From NCBI GenBank assembly GCA_020809705.1, contig CP085832.1, positions 2,480,001 through 2,544,000 of the forward strand: DNA of 64,000 nt, written 5' to 3'. Made by a program: the position numbers and the translations under genes. The stretch comes from Calonectria ilicicola. Lineage: Eukaryota; Ascomycota; Sordariomycetes; Hypocreales; Nectriaceae. Of the stretch, positions 22,005-34,112 are shown in pieces (the first letter of the stretch is position 1; every line of letters starts with the position of its first letter). The notes under the pieces were generated by a model. That model saw only the letters and a program-made list of their open reading frames with translations. It was not told the origin of the DNA and did not search any database.

Positions 22005-22760
22005 ATGACGATGACTCTCGCACCAGTCCCTATCTCGGACATTCAGGCAATTTACAACAACAGAGGTCGTTACCTCGAGCTAATTGCCAAGGGCATGCTC
22101 CCTACTCTTTACTTCAATCCTTACTTCGCACAAGAAAACTGGGACTGCGGCCTGCGATTTTCTTTGCTCACTCGCCCAGGCGCAAGTGCTCTTAGCCGTC
22201 GCTACCACCAGCCATATGAGGCAAAGCATAAACTACATGTCACCTTCCCACTGTCATCCTTGAACATCAAGAGCGTCGTCATCCAAACAGCGCGTGGCAT
22301 CTGGGAGGTTCCAATCCAGCAGATGAGTCTGCCGGTTCGCAGCAATGATATCAACGTGGACTCGCTTCACAAAAAGTCCAGATACGGAGTTTCCTCCAAG
22401 GATGTGCGCTCGCCTGTCCGCAAGCAGCTCGCCTGGGGGCAGTCCCTGGTCATTCAGGCAGAGGTTCCAGATCCCAACTCGGAAGTGAAGCCTTTATTCA
22501 ACCCAGATAACATCAGAATGGTCGACGCCAGTATCAACAACAACACCATGACCTGGAAATTCAGGTGGACCAAGGTGCCTACACAAGATGACGCCACACA
22601 CCTAATCGACATTCTCATAAAAACCCGCAACTCGAAATACGGGTCCGGCTCCTCTGTTCAGGGATACATTATTGAGAGCGTATCTTCCAAAAGCAGCCAG
22701 AACGTCATGGAATCAAAGATAAACGACTTTGTCTATGGAGAACACTATTATTACTGCTGA
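22005..22760 (+). CDS. Hypothetical protein, single exon
   Basis: An uninterrupted frame of 251 residues opened by ATG at 22005 in a good context (CACAATGAC). A TATAAA-like element near 21849 and a pyrimidine-rich leader lie upstream as in an expressed gene. The protein is soluble in character, without signal peptide or membrane helix. It mixes beta-prone stretches such as KLHVTFPLSSLNIKSVVIQT with a charged middle part, and ends in EHYYYC. I do not recognise a domain. Codon use is ordinary and there is no sign of decay, so it is probably a real lineage-restricted gene. Confidence 0.7.
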   Translation: MTMTLAPVPISDIQAIYNNRGRYLELIAKGMLPTLYFNPYFAQENWDCGLRFSLLTRPGASALSRRYHQPYEAKHKLHVTFPLSSLNIKSVVIQTARGIWEVPIQQMSLPVRSNDINVDSLHKKSRYGVSSKDVRSPVRKQLAWGQSLVIQAEVPDPNSEVKPLFNPDNIRMVDASINNNTMTWKFRWTKVPTQDDATHLIDILIKTRNSKYGSGSSVQGYIIESVSSKSSQNVMESKINDFVYGEHYYYC

Positions 22761-22763
22761 GCT

Positions 22764-25604
22764 TTTTATGATTGATCTTGAACGGATCAGGTGATGGAGA
22801 TGGAGGTGCCAGCAAAAAATACCCAGGGAACTAAAAATTAGTTCTCTACCTAGTCATTCGCATCCATACCTAAGGGTAGAAGAATTTCTTTTGTCTTTAA
22901 AATGTACGATTTATGCCGAAGAGCGAAAGCAGATATGTAACACATACAAATATATTCATGTATAATTTCAGAACTTTTGTCGATGTGGTTGCCTACCCTG
23001 TACTTGTCATTCAAGAAAATCCATTTGGCTTGGCCATTGGAATGCGCACAGTATCACAAGCCGAATGACTTAGCGGTATGATACTTCCTCGGTATATTTT
23101 CCTTCGACACTCTCGCGGATTTAGCTAATCCACCCCCCGATATAGCCCGGTTTGTGCGTTCTTTGCCTTTCCCTTCATACTAACCCATGTGAGTTTTCGG
23201 GAAACGATATTTCCGCGAGAGATGATATGGCTGAAATACGACAAAATCATGAGCGCCACGAAATAAAATGAACACCAAATGCAAGTATTCAAAAGTTTTA
23301 GCGTTGATTTGTTAACCTCAAGATAGTAGGCAGGTTCATCACATGTTTTTGGGACGACTTATTAGTGTTGCGCCACTGAAACGAGTGACTTGCGGATCAA
23401 GTAACGGCTTCTTCCGTTACACCTGTCATTCCGTAACTAGCACCAAGCCATCTTCAATAGTGTAATTTTAGTTTCTTTTGTCAATGTATTGGTTGGGGGT
23501 GGCTGAACGGTTCGTGATGCTGTAATTTGCTTCGTGCTTTAGACTCCTCGAATGTCACGACATGTGATACTGGGTATAAGTAAAAAAAAATAGGTATTTG
23601 TTCAACTAATTCAATCATTGGGTATTTTTTTCCAAGTTGGAATACATTCTGTACTTGATTGATTCATGCATCTTTGAAGCGTCGTGATTCACGCTTTGGG
23701 TTTGTGCAAGTAGTATGATTCACGAATGCGAGATGAAACCTTCCTCCAAGGAATAATTGATGCCAATGTACTTCAAACCCTGGCTAAATGACCAAGTCTA
23801 AAACTGGTCATCCTCTTCACGCCGGCGAACGCCCCATGACCATCACGGGCGTCTTATTCCACGACCTCTACACCACCAGCTCAGCGTAGCATTGCATCAC
23901 ATGAACCATTCATTCCGCGGGATGCCGCCCGGCACCTCTGCCGCCACCGACGCTCACCTCGCCTGATGCATCATACGACTCCTCTCAATCCAATGCACAG
24001 CGATGCAGTACCAAGGAGCAGCCACCTCCCCTTCTTGGCACGACGCGGGAGTCGACGTCGACACAGCGGCTGGGCCAAGTCCGTGTCGAACCCTGGCCGC
24101 ATGGCATGGTTTCCGCATACCGCTCCAGTGCCGTTGAACGTCGCACATTGCAATTTGTCGGTAGTTCCCTCCCCCCTTGCGCTGTATCCGTGCCCATGGC
24201 TGTTCGGTCCTTCACCAGCGAGGCGCATCTGTCTCCAAGGCCCGAGTTGGTAACCGCGGGTGTTTTCGGGCGCGCCGCCTTTGCCTCGAACCACGGCACC
24301 TCGGAAAGGATCGGGAGCCAGGCGCAACAATCCCCTGGGGGACCATCACCTGGGCCGCTCAGCCTCTGATGCGTACATTGTGCACTCTCTAGAAGGGAAA
24401 TAGAAGATGCCCCCAGCGCTTTTACGTACATGAGACTCAGCAGGTCCGAGTTCGCCGCCCAATCACACTGTTAGCGCCCAAGGCGCTTTAGATCGCCGGG
24501 GCCTCTCCTTAGCCTCTGCGCTCTCGTCCGAGTTGACCATCCGGTCCCGGATCCGGGCCGGTATTTTTTTTTGCAGTGACTCCGGGAGGCTCTGCTGCCG
24601 ACAAAGGAGCCGCTTGGTCAAGAGGAGGCAGAGCATCGCAGGTGGTAGCCCTATGATAGCCGCGCATGTCTAAGTTTTCCTCTTTTTGTCCGGCGGCCCC
24701 ACGTTGACCGCGGCATGGACAGAGGTTGTGTTAGTGCCCCGGCTGCTGGCCTGGGTGGGTGTGGTAAGAAGCCGAACACGGGAACGGGTGTGATGGTGAC
24801 AGGGTCGGTAAGAAGCCGAGTGGGCGGCAGTTGGATGTGCTGATTCGGGGCAACATGACGATGACGATGCATGGGGTTTCTGATCCCTGATCCGGTTTCA
24901 AGAATGCCATAGGCTCACCATACGTGATATCACCAAGGGCAGTGATGCAACGTCAGACACGGAGGAGCTTCTTGTCGACGAGTTTGGGTTCATGTTTCAC
25001 ACAGCTCAACCAGATGGTTTAGGGTTGCTAACTTTTCTTTTCAATTCACTAGCTATCCGACAAGAGTGTCGCCATGCTTAACGCCGTGGTGCTCCTTGCG
25101 TGCTGTTGAGGCTCCAAAGGTGCAAGTACATAGTATGTATATATAGAAAAAAGAGGCATTGATGATGCCTATCAAGTCAGCCAACAAAACGGGGGCCAAA
25201 TCGGCCTCCAACGCCCAAAGGATATTCGCTTTTATTGCCCCTGGACTGTGTTACCACCTTCCCCAGTATTTGCTATGCAATCTGGAGATCAACTCCTGGT
25301 TGAATCTAAGAGGGTGGTGCGTCTGCTCCCTTATGGCCAATAAAGGTAAGCCAGCCGCGTTTGCCGTGGTGAATACACCCTCGAATTGTAAACATAAGTG
25401 ATGCGTAGTCGTCCCGAAGCAATGCATTTCTCAATGCATCCTGCCGTCTTTTCGTGGCGCGATATCTTCATACTCGTCGCTTCGAGGGTTGTGCTCCAGG
25501 CATGTCCTTCCCCGCCGCATCACTCTTTTGTATTGGTTGTACATTATCGTTCGTTCAGCCCATGCGTCCCACCTCCACTATGTCCCCGCTACCCGAGGGG
25601 ACAT
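22764..25604. other. Intergenic stretch, no supportable gene
   Basis: The first kilobase is AT-leaning with no frames of note. From about 23800 to 24450 the DNA is GC-rich with several overlapping frames of 70-150 codons on both strands, the usual effect of GC richness. None carries a recognisable motif or plausible splicing. It serves as the downstream flank of the minus-strand KGD4 gene. Confidence 0.5.
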
Positions 25605-26116
25605 TTAACCCATGAGGGCAGCACCGCCAGACTCAATTGCCTCAATCTCGGCAGCGCTGAGGGTAGAGCGGCGGAAGCGAAGAGGGAGCTCGGAGACGTC
25701 GAAAGCAACGCCGTCGGGAGCATGAATGGAGCCAAGGCTGGCGCCAGAAGCACCGCCGATGCCGCCACCAGCGCGGAAGGTCTTCTGGAGGGGACCGTGC
25801 TGCTGGGCGTGGTCACGGTAGGAGCTGAAGGAGTTGTGCACGGAAGAAGTAGAGCCGCTGCCGTAGTGGGTAAAGCCCTCAGGAAGAGATCCAGTGGGGG
25901 AGGCAGGGTGAGGCTTGGGGGAGTGGTCAATGTTGGCTGGCAGACGATAGCATGTTAGCGGGAGATCGAGGGGTTTGCGATGAGGGCTGGGTAAGCGAAA
26001 TGACCCAGTGGCTTGTGCAACTCACCAGGAATAGTGCGAGGACCGATGAACTTGATGAGGGGAACACGCTCAGCGTGGACAGCAGCCTGTCGGAGAGCTC
26101 GAGTGGTGGAGAACAT
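25605..26116 (-). CDS. kgd4: 2-oxoglutarate dehydrogenase subunit KGD4 (Ymr31/MRPS36 family)
   Basis: Two exons (26116-26026 and 25936-25605) join across an 89-nt intron with a GTGAGT donor and CCAG acceptor to give 140 residues. The first residues (MFSTTRALRQAA) form a basic amphipathic mitochondrial presequence, followed by VPLIKFIGPRTIP, matching the conserved N-terminal part of yeast Kgd4 (MIKFVGTR). The C-terminus ELPLRFRR followed by AEIEAIESGGA matches the family signature (ELPARFRYKP and ELESINSGGA in yeast). Kgd4 recruits the E3 subunit to the 2-oxoglutarate dehydrogenase complex in the mitochondrial matrix; it was earlier called mitochondrial ribosomal protein S36. The Gly/Ala/Ser-rich middle is less conserved. 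The family identification is strong because both ends match in order. Confidence 0.92.
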
Positions 26117-29100
26117 TATGGCGGATTGGATTGAAGGTGTTGGTTGGATTGGTTGAGGTTGTGTGCGTTGAGGTGGAAGAGGAGGAAAAGGTGGGAGAGA
26201 CCGGGAGAGACGGGAGGAAGTCGGCTTAGTAGTCTAGGGCGAAATGCGCGAAAGATGCCGAGGCTGAGCTTGTGAATCGGGGATTTTGGCTTAAGGTGAG
26301 GGATGGACGAGAGCAACGGAGGAGTCGATGCTGGTTGAGAGCAGAGCTGTTGTTGACTTGAGGGTGATTTATTATTCACTGAGGGAATGGGTGAGTGAAG
26401 GGGGAGAGGAAGAGGTCGTGTCGCAGGATGGATGGGAATGGACGTGGTTTGTATATGCGGAATTTTCGACCCGGAGACAGACGGACCAGGGAAGGTCGGA
26501 CAGCAAGCAAGAGCAAGGAAGAAAAAAAAAAAAAAAAAAAGAGCTCGCTAGCCTCGCGTCACCTCACAACCACAACATTTTTCTTGCTCATTTTGGTCTG
26601 GTTCTGGTAGGGTGAGCTAAAAAGTTGGAGCCCACGCCAGCTCTAATCCACTGTAACCGCTGTGAAGGCCGGGATCCCACTGCAACATGGCCTGGAGCGA
26701 ACTGGAACCCCACGCCCAGGGCTCCGACGCACGGCGCCAACACCTCCACTCCAGGCAGGGTCTGCCGCTCACTACAGGGGGGTGGCCGCCACCCACTCAC
26801 ACCAAACAGCCCACTGCAGCCTGCAGCCCGCCCACCACCACGTTTTCACGCCTCTCCGGGTGGTAGTAGTCTGCGTAGCTAGTGGGTTGCTGTCAGAGAG
26901 CTGCCGCCTCGCCTAGCCTTCAACATTTGTCTGGGTCAGTCCTGGCTGCTAACCACCACAAAGTTTTCCAACGCCATGTCTAAAAAAAAAAAAAAAAAAA
27001 TTACTGGGATCAGCCTATTTTTAATGAGCCGGGCTGATCCAACAACGCCCAAACTGCCTCATTTCCTTCCTCACTCTCCTGCCCAACACTCAACACCCCG
27101 CTTCGGACACGGAGCGGAGCGGAGCAGCTGGCGAGGTGGTGAGGTGATCTGTGATGAGACGGCGGCGGTGGCGCGGCCATGACGAGCTTGGGTGATGGGG
27201 GAGTGAATGGCGTGTAATCGGCGGGCAGCACCGATGCTGCATTGGGGTCAGTCTGGAATAGCAGCCAGCATGTGGGATTCAATATGGGGAGATGAGGGAA
27301 TGGGGATTCTGCACCGGCCTGGGGTCTGCCGATCCGAAGGAGAGAAGCATCCCATCCCGCGCATCATCTTTACTTCCCGATCCTTGCTTTGAATGCCCAA
27401 CCAAGGGCATGCCGAACGAGGCACATGGGATGTCATGACACCCATTCGGCCTGCACGCCTGGACGTCGCAGCACAGAGTAGCATCCTCAAAATCTCTAAT
27501 TGCACATGGACACACACGCATACACACACACATGAAAAAGAGCTCCGCGAGCCGAACCTCGGAGCACCTTCATCGATACCCACCACTATGCGGCCAATAG
27601 CAAAGCCTGCATCGACACCTCAGTTGCACACCCACCCTGCCAACCTGCAATGCCGTCTCTCTCTCTCTCTCTCTATTTCTTTTTCTCCGGTGCAAAAGCG
27701 CGTGCGCGGGAAGCTTTGACTTTGACTTGACAATTGGCAATTAGCCTCCAGGATGGTTAAACCTCCATCTCCGTCTCCGTCTCCATCTATCTGTGACTGG
27801 ACAAATGGAGAAATGCATCCAGGGACGGAAGGAAGGGTAAATGGCACTGCAGCCATCCAACCCCTCTTCCTCATCTCCATGCCAGATAGCACTAGCCCTC
27901 CCGTTCCTGCGAGATGTTGGGCCACCAGCGCCTCCTTGCAGCTCGTTTCGCGGGGGAATTTTTACTGCTTTCAGTAAGCGCCACCACCACAACGCCTCGC
28001 TGGCCGGGGGAGGTTGGCTTGCGGACGGGCGGGCGGTTGTAGACGGACGTATGGGCAACCGTGCTGATCAACAGGAGCTGTTTCAACCCCCCAAAAAACT
28101 AAGACTAAGACCCTGGGGAACAGCTCTGTGTCTCTCCCTTTCTTACTTTTTTGCATGTGCAGCTGCAGCTTGCAGTATGGGGGATATGGGGATTTGAGAC
28201 GGGGTGGCAAGACATCCTTCGGCACCTTCATCCGATGCGCATCTGCCCATCCCCGTTGCATCCGGAAGCGGACGTTGTTATGAGGAGGGCGTCAGCTTTG
28301 CTCAAATTTCAACTACAAGGCGTTGCCTAGAAGATTATGTCGTATTCATGAACCAATTACGTAGCCATGGACCCCTTGGGTCCTTGTAACTATAGCTAGC
28401 TGCCGCGGTAGGCGGAGAACCAGGTAGTTAATATCCACTCGCCCATATGAACGAACTGCTAACGTTCCAAACAAGGCGATTCCGCTGCCCAAGGACCCTC
28501 TCGGTGCCCGTTTCGGTGCCCGTCTCGCGGGTGTACGGGGCCGTAGGAATAGCCAATCACGGACAAGCACGCTGATTAATTGTATTGAAAAATAGCGAGT
28601 GAGCGGTGCTGTCAAAGAGAGCAATTGGTCATTTGGTTTTCGAATAGTTTTGGTGGCCTCAGCGATAAGCCCGAATCGCGAGCCAACGCCGACATGCGCT
28701 TTGGCTAGTTTGTCGATGGCCTCAGACGCGGTGGACAACTCTCCGAACCGCCATGGCAAAACAAGGCTGCATGTCCTCTGCGCACTTCCTCGATCAAGTC
28801 AATTCTGACGGCGGAGGACCCCGAGATCGCCATGGCCTAACATGACGTGTTTATAGCATTCTAGTGCACCCCGCTCGGTTGACAACGACGCAATGCGGAC
28901 TACAAGTCTCGAGACGCACAGGTCTGATCCCCCTGGGGGCCAGCGGAAAAAGCGATATCGACCTGGGCGGGATGCCGCCTGGGCCAATCCCAGCAGGCCT
29001 GGAGGCTATGACAGATGAGATTTACAGTTGGCATCTGGGCGCGCCTATCTCCACCTCCACACACACACCTTTGGGCGAACCCACACATGCTGCACGCCCT

Positions 29101-30543
29101 ACAGGAAGTACATGGAGCATTGGACGCTTGCGACGGAGGGCAACATCCATTCCCCCAGCACAGACATGTTTGCGGACGACGGGCTTCTGGAGAGACACGT
29201 CGCACGTGAAATGTGAATGGGGGACACGCGACGGCGTCCACACCTTATACCATAGGCCAGGAACGGTCACCACACCTGCGGAGCATGTCGGAGCACGAGC
29301 TCCTGTTTTCTTTCGTGCATGGCAGCCCTTGACCTTCCCCTCCCCCTCCCCCTCGTGCTCGTGCTCGCCAGTGGACAGTGGGCAGTGGGCAGTGGGAATC
29401 GTAGAGGTGCAACCCACCCCACGGCGCATAGCAGCCTACAGTGCCGTAAGCATGCCTCAATCTCACAGTGGCCTGTGCTGCAACACCAACGGCGGTGACG
29501 GCGACGCATGCAAATGCAAATTGGCGATGCGCAAGTTTATCTCCTCACCTGGGGCTGCTGTTGGAGCTCCTCCTTCTTGAGAGAGGGCTGCTTTGTACCT
29601 TTGGTAACCGGCCAGCGCCACCAATGCTCCTCTCTGCATTGCGCCCGGTTGAGCTCCGGTTGAGTCGGATCAGCACCGGCATCGGCAGGCCCCTTGTCGG
29701 GCACTTGTTTCGCGTTTTTTCTCTCTCTGTTCGAGAGCGAGCGCCGCCCGCATACCTCAGAGCTCGCTCGTGCGTGCCCTGAGCCCACCTTTGTCTACTT
29801 GTTCGCCGACTTGTAAACGGGATGACGACAATGGCTGCGGGATGAAGACAAAGTTTTACAACTGTCAATGGCTACTTTGGGAATTGAGGCATGGGCTTGG
29901 AATCCCCGGTCGGTCACCACAACAAAGCACAAGAGATGGGCGACGGTTTCGAATGAATCGCTCTGCCAACTGGCATAACTCGATTGTCTCTGGCAATAAT
30001 TTGCACAATCTCTTCACATGTCTGGTTCTGTCTGCCACCATCGAGTGTGGAGTGGGTTAGCTTCCTGCTCCTCACGCCAACCGTGCACCACTACGATAAG
30101 ATAAAAAAAGAGAAGAAAAAAAAAAGAAAAAAAGAAAAATCGGCCAGCGCCGTAGCCAATCAATGGACAGGTTCCCCTCTCCAAACATCTGGGGAAGTGG
30201 CAAGCAAAATTCCACGCAGCCACCAATCCCAACAGCTTTTGATGAAATTCCTTGTCGCTGTCCCCGTGCCCACAAGTATTTTGGGAGGTGGTCCGTGAGT
30301 TGAAAACGATGCTAAAGAGTGATTCTTGGGGGCCATCTGTGTCTGTGTGTGTGACGACGTGTTGCATTGCATCCGCATCGCATCGCATATACCACCTTGG
30401 CCCTGATAGTGGAAGCTTGACTTTTTTCATCTCCCCCCATTCGTCTCTCGCCCTCCGTCTGCATTTGACATCTGACATGACATTTCGTCTCACCTCCGTC
30501 TCACCTCCGTCTGTTTCCGGCCTCAATACCATCACCTACAGCC
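26117..30543. other. Long GC-rich stretch without a supportable gene
   Basis: About 4.4 kb with many overlapping frames on both strands, the longest 238 codons at 28864-29580. Their composition (rich in Pro, Arg, Ser, Thr, Cys, His with no hydrophobic core) is what GC-rich non-coding DNA yields. Simple sequences are frequent: poly(A) at 26522-26540, 26982-27000 and about 30103-30137, CT repeats near 27656, CA repeats near 27512, and a CCGTCT/CCATCT stretch near 27770. The final 100 bases before 30544 are pyrimidine-rich, like a fungal leader, and feed into the argininosuccinate lyase relic. Confidence 0.5.
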
Positions 30544-31470
30544 ATGGCTTCCGGCTCCAAGCCCAAGAGAAGCATGCTTTTGGGTGGCCAATTCACTAGA
30601 ATGACCCTCCACATGCCTTGATCATTGTGCCATAATCTCTAGAGTTAAATCTGATGCCCTCCAATTGCTACTCCTTGATGCCAATTGGCCGACCAGCTGG
30701 AGAGTATATTCACATCTCCAATCAGCGACGATTGGGCGAGCTGATGGAGAAGAATCTTACTGGCCAGCTGTACCTGGACTGTAGTCAGAATGAACCCGTC
30801 TGAGATTAGCGTTACTATATGCCCTTGTATGGCTTTCCCTAGGCTTATGATCTCAAGCGCCTGTCTTTGTGGGGTTGTAAATGCATGGATTCAAGCCTCT
30901 GGCCGACAGTATTCTTGCTGGTAAACCCTTTGACATCAATCGTAATATAATGGATAAATAATTGTGGTTTGGGGGTTTGATGTGGCACTTCATGGGCGCT
31001 AATAGTGACTCTGTTCCCCAAGCTCTTCACTATGACCCCCTGGAAATGGAATGCCGATGACCTAGAACTTCTCCGTAGCAAAAGCGGAAAAGTGGTCGTG
31101 CTTTTGGCCACATGAATGGTCTCATGATGACCTGGAAAGGCCTCAGCAGCTACAACGAATATTTCCAAGAGAGCCTAGCCCATCACCCACACCAAAACTG
31201 TCTCCGACAACATCTGTGTCCTCTTCTCCCTCAATGACCTTTCATACTCGCAATTGATATTGCCGACTACCTCGCTCGCAAGAGCGTTTCTTTCCATGAA
31301 GCCCTTCAGATGTCTAGTCGTCGTGCTGTAGTATATTCATGTTTTAGTAACATGCTATTGCTGCTTTGATCCGCGCTCAAAAGAATGAGGGCAATCGCCG
31401 CCCCTCAGAATCGATTTCAGTCACTGAGTTGGGCGCCATTCAACATAGGAAATTCCCACGACACATTATC
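30544..31470 (+). pseudogene. Argininosuccinate lyase pseudogene
   Basis: Pieces of argininosuccinate lyase (ARG4/ASL, which splits argininosuccinate to arginine and fumarate) appear in the right order. At 30544 an ATG opens MASGSKPKRSMLLGGQFT, matching the LWGGRFT start of the family, ended by a stop after 25 codons. Around 30696-30812 the frame reads EYIHISNQRRLGELM then NLTGQLYLDCSQNEPV, the counterpart of the EDIHTANERRL and GKLHTGRSRNEQV active-site region, with the TGRSR core altered. Around 31044-31160 come LELLRSKSGK and, after a frame change, GLMMTWKGLSSYNEYFQE. Around 31253-31345 comes IADYLARKSVSFHEALQMS, and near 31385-31440 a C-terminal piece. Parts between are missing, stops and frame changes separate the pieces, and no active enzyme is possible. 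It probably derives from a duplicated copy, the working gene being elsewhere. Confidence 0.85.
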
Positions 31471-32771
31471 TTTATGTTACAATCGCGTTTCTGCTTGTTA
31501 ATATCTTCATTTGTCTCCTTCTAAACAGTCTACGCTTGGTGGTGAGGTGGTACCATAGAGAGACGTAGGCGCAATGAGTGCCGAGATGGAAAGCTGCCAC
31601 AGGTGTGCATGCCGACGTCTTGGGAACGCTTTAGTTTTTAAGTCGCCCAGTCACAAGCCTAATTAACCGGAATCTGTGGCACGGATTATGCTAAGGCATC
31701 TTGGATTTCAACAAACTGGACAACACCTGGAGCCGAAGCAATGGTCATGATGGTGCGGCGTGATAGCATTTTGAACTTCTCCCGTCTGGCGGAGAGGTTG
31801 AGAATGGAAGTATACAACGGCGATTGCCGAGCATGCATTTACTTGTGAAGAATGAAGGGATGCCAAAATTGGCTTCTTTCAATTCGTTGGAATCATTACC
31901 ATGAAGCTGTCGTGCTGTCAGTCTTCGCGGGGACATCATTTGAGCCCAGAGAGGTTGAAATCAAGATTTTCTACACCAGCTTCAAATATGAAGTTGGCTA
32001 ATCTTTGGATTCTAAATTCCTGCATGTTGGTATATTGTCTTTTTCTACCGCTGATTTTTGTCGACCAGCTATTCAATAGCTGGATCTTCATGTCTTCCGT
32101 AGTTTTTCCAATTTCGACCCTAGCCTTATCCACTATTTCGAGAACAATATTTGAAGACTAGCCAAACTTTTTTACTGGCTGGAATACGCAGGTCTGCAGG
32201 GGTAAGGGTAAGATAGTGGAGTTTCACAGCCGAAACACACCGACCAGGCTCAAGTCTTGTACTTTTGAAACTGGAACTAGCTGTTTTCAACCAGGCCTCT
32301 CTCACAATCTGATGGGGAAATAGCCTTTGTGGAGCGATGCTCTACCAATTTAAAACCCTTTCAAAAACTAGACAACACTCCAATGTGAGTTGACGTCCCA
32401 AGAACGATCTGTGAAGAAAATTGCTGATTTGCATAATGATAAATGCCCACGACCTAATCAATAGAATATACGTAGTTTTATTCACAGGCCAGGGCATTGA
32501 ATTCAACAAAAGTCACGGGCCAACAGGTGTGTTGGATCGGATAATTTATCTTAGCCGAGTCGTTCTCATCCAACCAAGTAGCAACAACGCCACGAAAATT
32601 GGCCAGCCGAGCCCAGGGGTGCAGCCAATCAAAAGCTATTCTTTGGCACTCTATAAAAAGCGCGAGCGAACCCCTCTTTCGTCGTTCTCGTAGGGGTAAC
32701 CCGTTAAATTTTGCTATCCAAAGCCTCCCAGACCTCTCCTGCCGTGGCTGCTAGGGGTACTTCTCTAAAAT
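31471..32771. other. Intergenic stretch before the methyltransferase
   Basis: Frames of 65-90 codons occur on both strands. A minus-strand frame at 31936-32133 is helix-like (KARVEIGKTTEDMKIQLLNS) but has no partner exon. No repeat was found. A TATAAA-like element near 32651 sits about 120 bp upstream of the methyltransferase start and may belong to its promoter. Confidence 0.45.
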
Positions 32772-34112
32772 ATGGAAGACCAGCGTGATATGGTTATTGA
32801 ACCTGATGATGACGGGAATCACGACTCTGTTCTCGGCAATTTGGGGGTAAGACACGATGCGCGAACCCTTGTGCTAGACTAACCCAACTTAATTTAGGAC
32901 ACAGCATCATCGACTGCTAGCTTGAATAGCTCGATTCTCGAGTATCGAAAAGAAAACGGCAGGACCTACCACAAGTTTCACGATGGAAGTCAGTTTTCGT
33001 AGCAAATTTCTGCGCGAACTGTGGGCTAAACATACAAATTTAGAATACCACTTCCCCAACGACGAAGCTGAGAACGAGCGACTGGGTACGGGCACATCTT
33101 CTTTGCTATCTGAATTTTTGTACTTATGTCTTTTCATGTAGACCTACAGCATCATATCTTCTTCCTCACTCTGAAGGGAAAACTCGGCCTTTCTCCTCCT
33201 AATGAGCCGACATCCAAAATCAGTCGTGTGCTGGATCTTGGAACCGGGACCGGTATCTGGGCAATGGATTTTGGAGAAGAGCATCGAGGTGCCGAGGTGA
33301 GATTTGCTCCCTTAGCCTTCAGTAACCCTGTCTAACATGCCATTATTGCAGGTGATTGGAATCGATCTTTCGCCCAGCCAACCACAATTGTGCGAATAAC
33401 CACCTAGCTCTGATATAAATCGAAGGAACTAATCATGCCACAGCGTTCCTCCAAATGTAAAGTTCGAAATCGATGATTTTGAAGAAGAGTGGACATATTC
33501 GCAACCATTCGACTATATCCATAGTCGGATGAACAACTCTAGCATATCTGACTGGCAAAAGTACATTGAGCAATCATTCAAGTAAGTCCCTCTTTCTTTC
33601 CTATAAAATATTGAAAACGGATTTTCTTACTCTTACTCAGGCACCTGAGCCCCGGTGGATATCTAGAGCTACAGGAATTCACTCTCCCTCGCTCTGACGA
33701 TGGTACACTCACCCCGGGCCATGCCCTCCACCAATCAATGAGCCTCCTGGGCGAAGCAGCGGCCAAATTCGGCCGTCCATTCATTAACCTCCGCACAATC
33801 AAACCATTGCTCGAGCAAGCCGGCTTTGAGGACGTCCGTGAGCACCACTACAAGTGGCCTTCCAACACCTGGCCGCGAGACCCAAGCCTCAAGGAGCTGG
33901 GTCTTTGGAACCATGAGAACATTGTCGCAGGCCTTCAAGGGTTCCTGATGGCGGCGTTGACGAGGGGACTAGGATGGAAAGCTGAAGAGGTCGATACCCT
34001 TGCCGCAAAAGCGCGACAGGACATGGATGACAAGAGAGTGCACGCTTATTGGCCCATGATTGTAGTCACAGGAAGGAAGCCCGGCAATGTGACATTGGAT
34101 GTCACTGAGTAA
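32772..34112 (+). CDS. LaeA-like SAM-dependent methyltransferase
   Basis: Seven exons (32772-32846, 32898-32988, 33044-33085, 33142-33296, 33352-33389, 33444-33581, 33641-34112) join in frame to 336 residues; all six introns are 51-59 nt. Family features appear in order: YRKENGRTYHKFHDGKYHFPNDE, DLQHHIF, the SAM-binding motif I VLDLGTGTGIW (GTGTG at residues 103-107), the acidic GIDLSPSQPQFVPPNV that follows motif I in this family, FDYIHSR, and LSPGGYLELQE. These define the LaeA/TAM-like fungal group. LaeA itself is a nuclear regulator of secondary metabolism acting in the velvet complex, but most paralogues of this size act on small molecules or are unassigned; this one is better called LaeA-like than LaeA. 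It faces a probable GPI-anchored protein gene tail to tail. Confidence 0.92.

Noticed and set aside
26117..26379. Upstream extension of the KGD4 exon 1 frame
   Set aside because: The mitochondrial presequence begins at the ATG at 26116 and the upstream part is low-complexity Pro/Ser/Leu.
28864..29580. 238-codon plus-strand frame
   Set aside because: Composition is rich in Pro, Thr, Arg and Cys without a hydrophobic core, an overlapping frame on the other strand is as good, and the region is GC-rich, which yields long chance frames.
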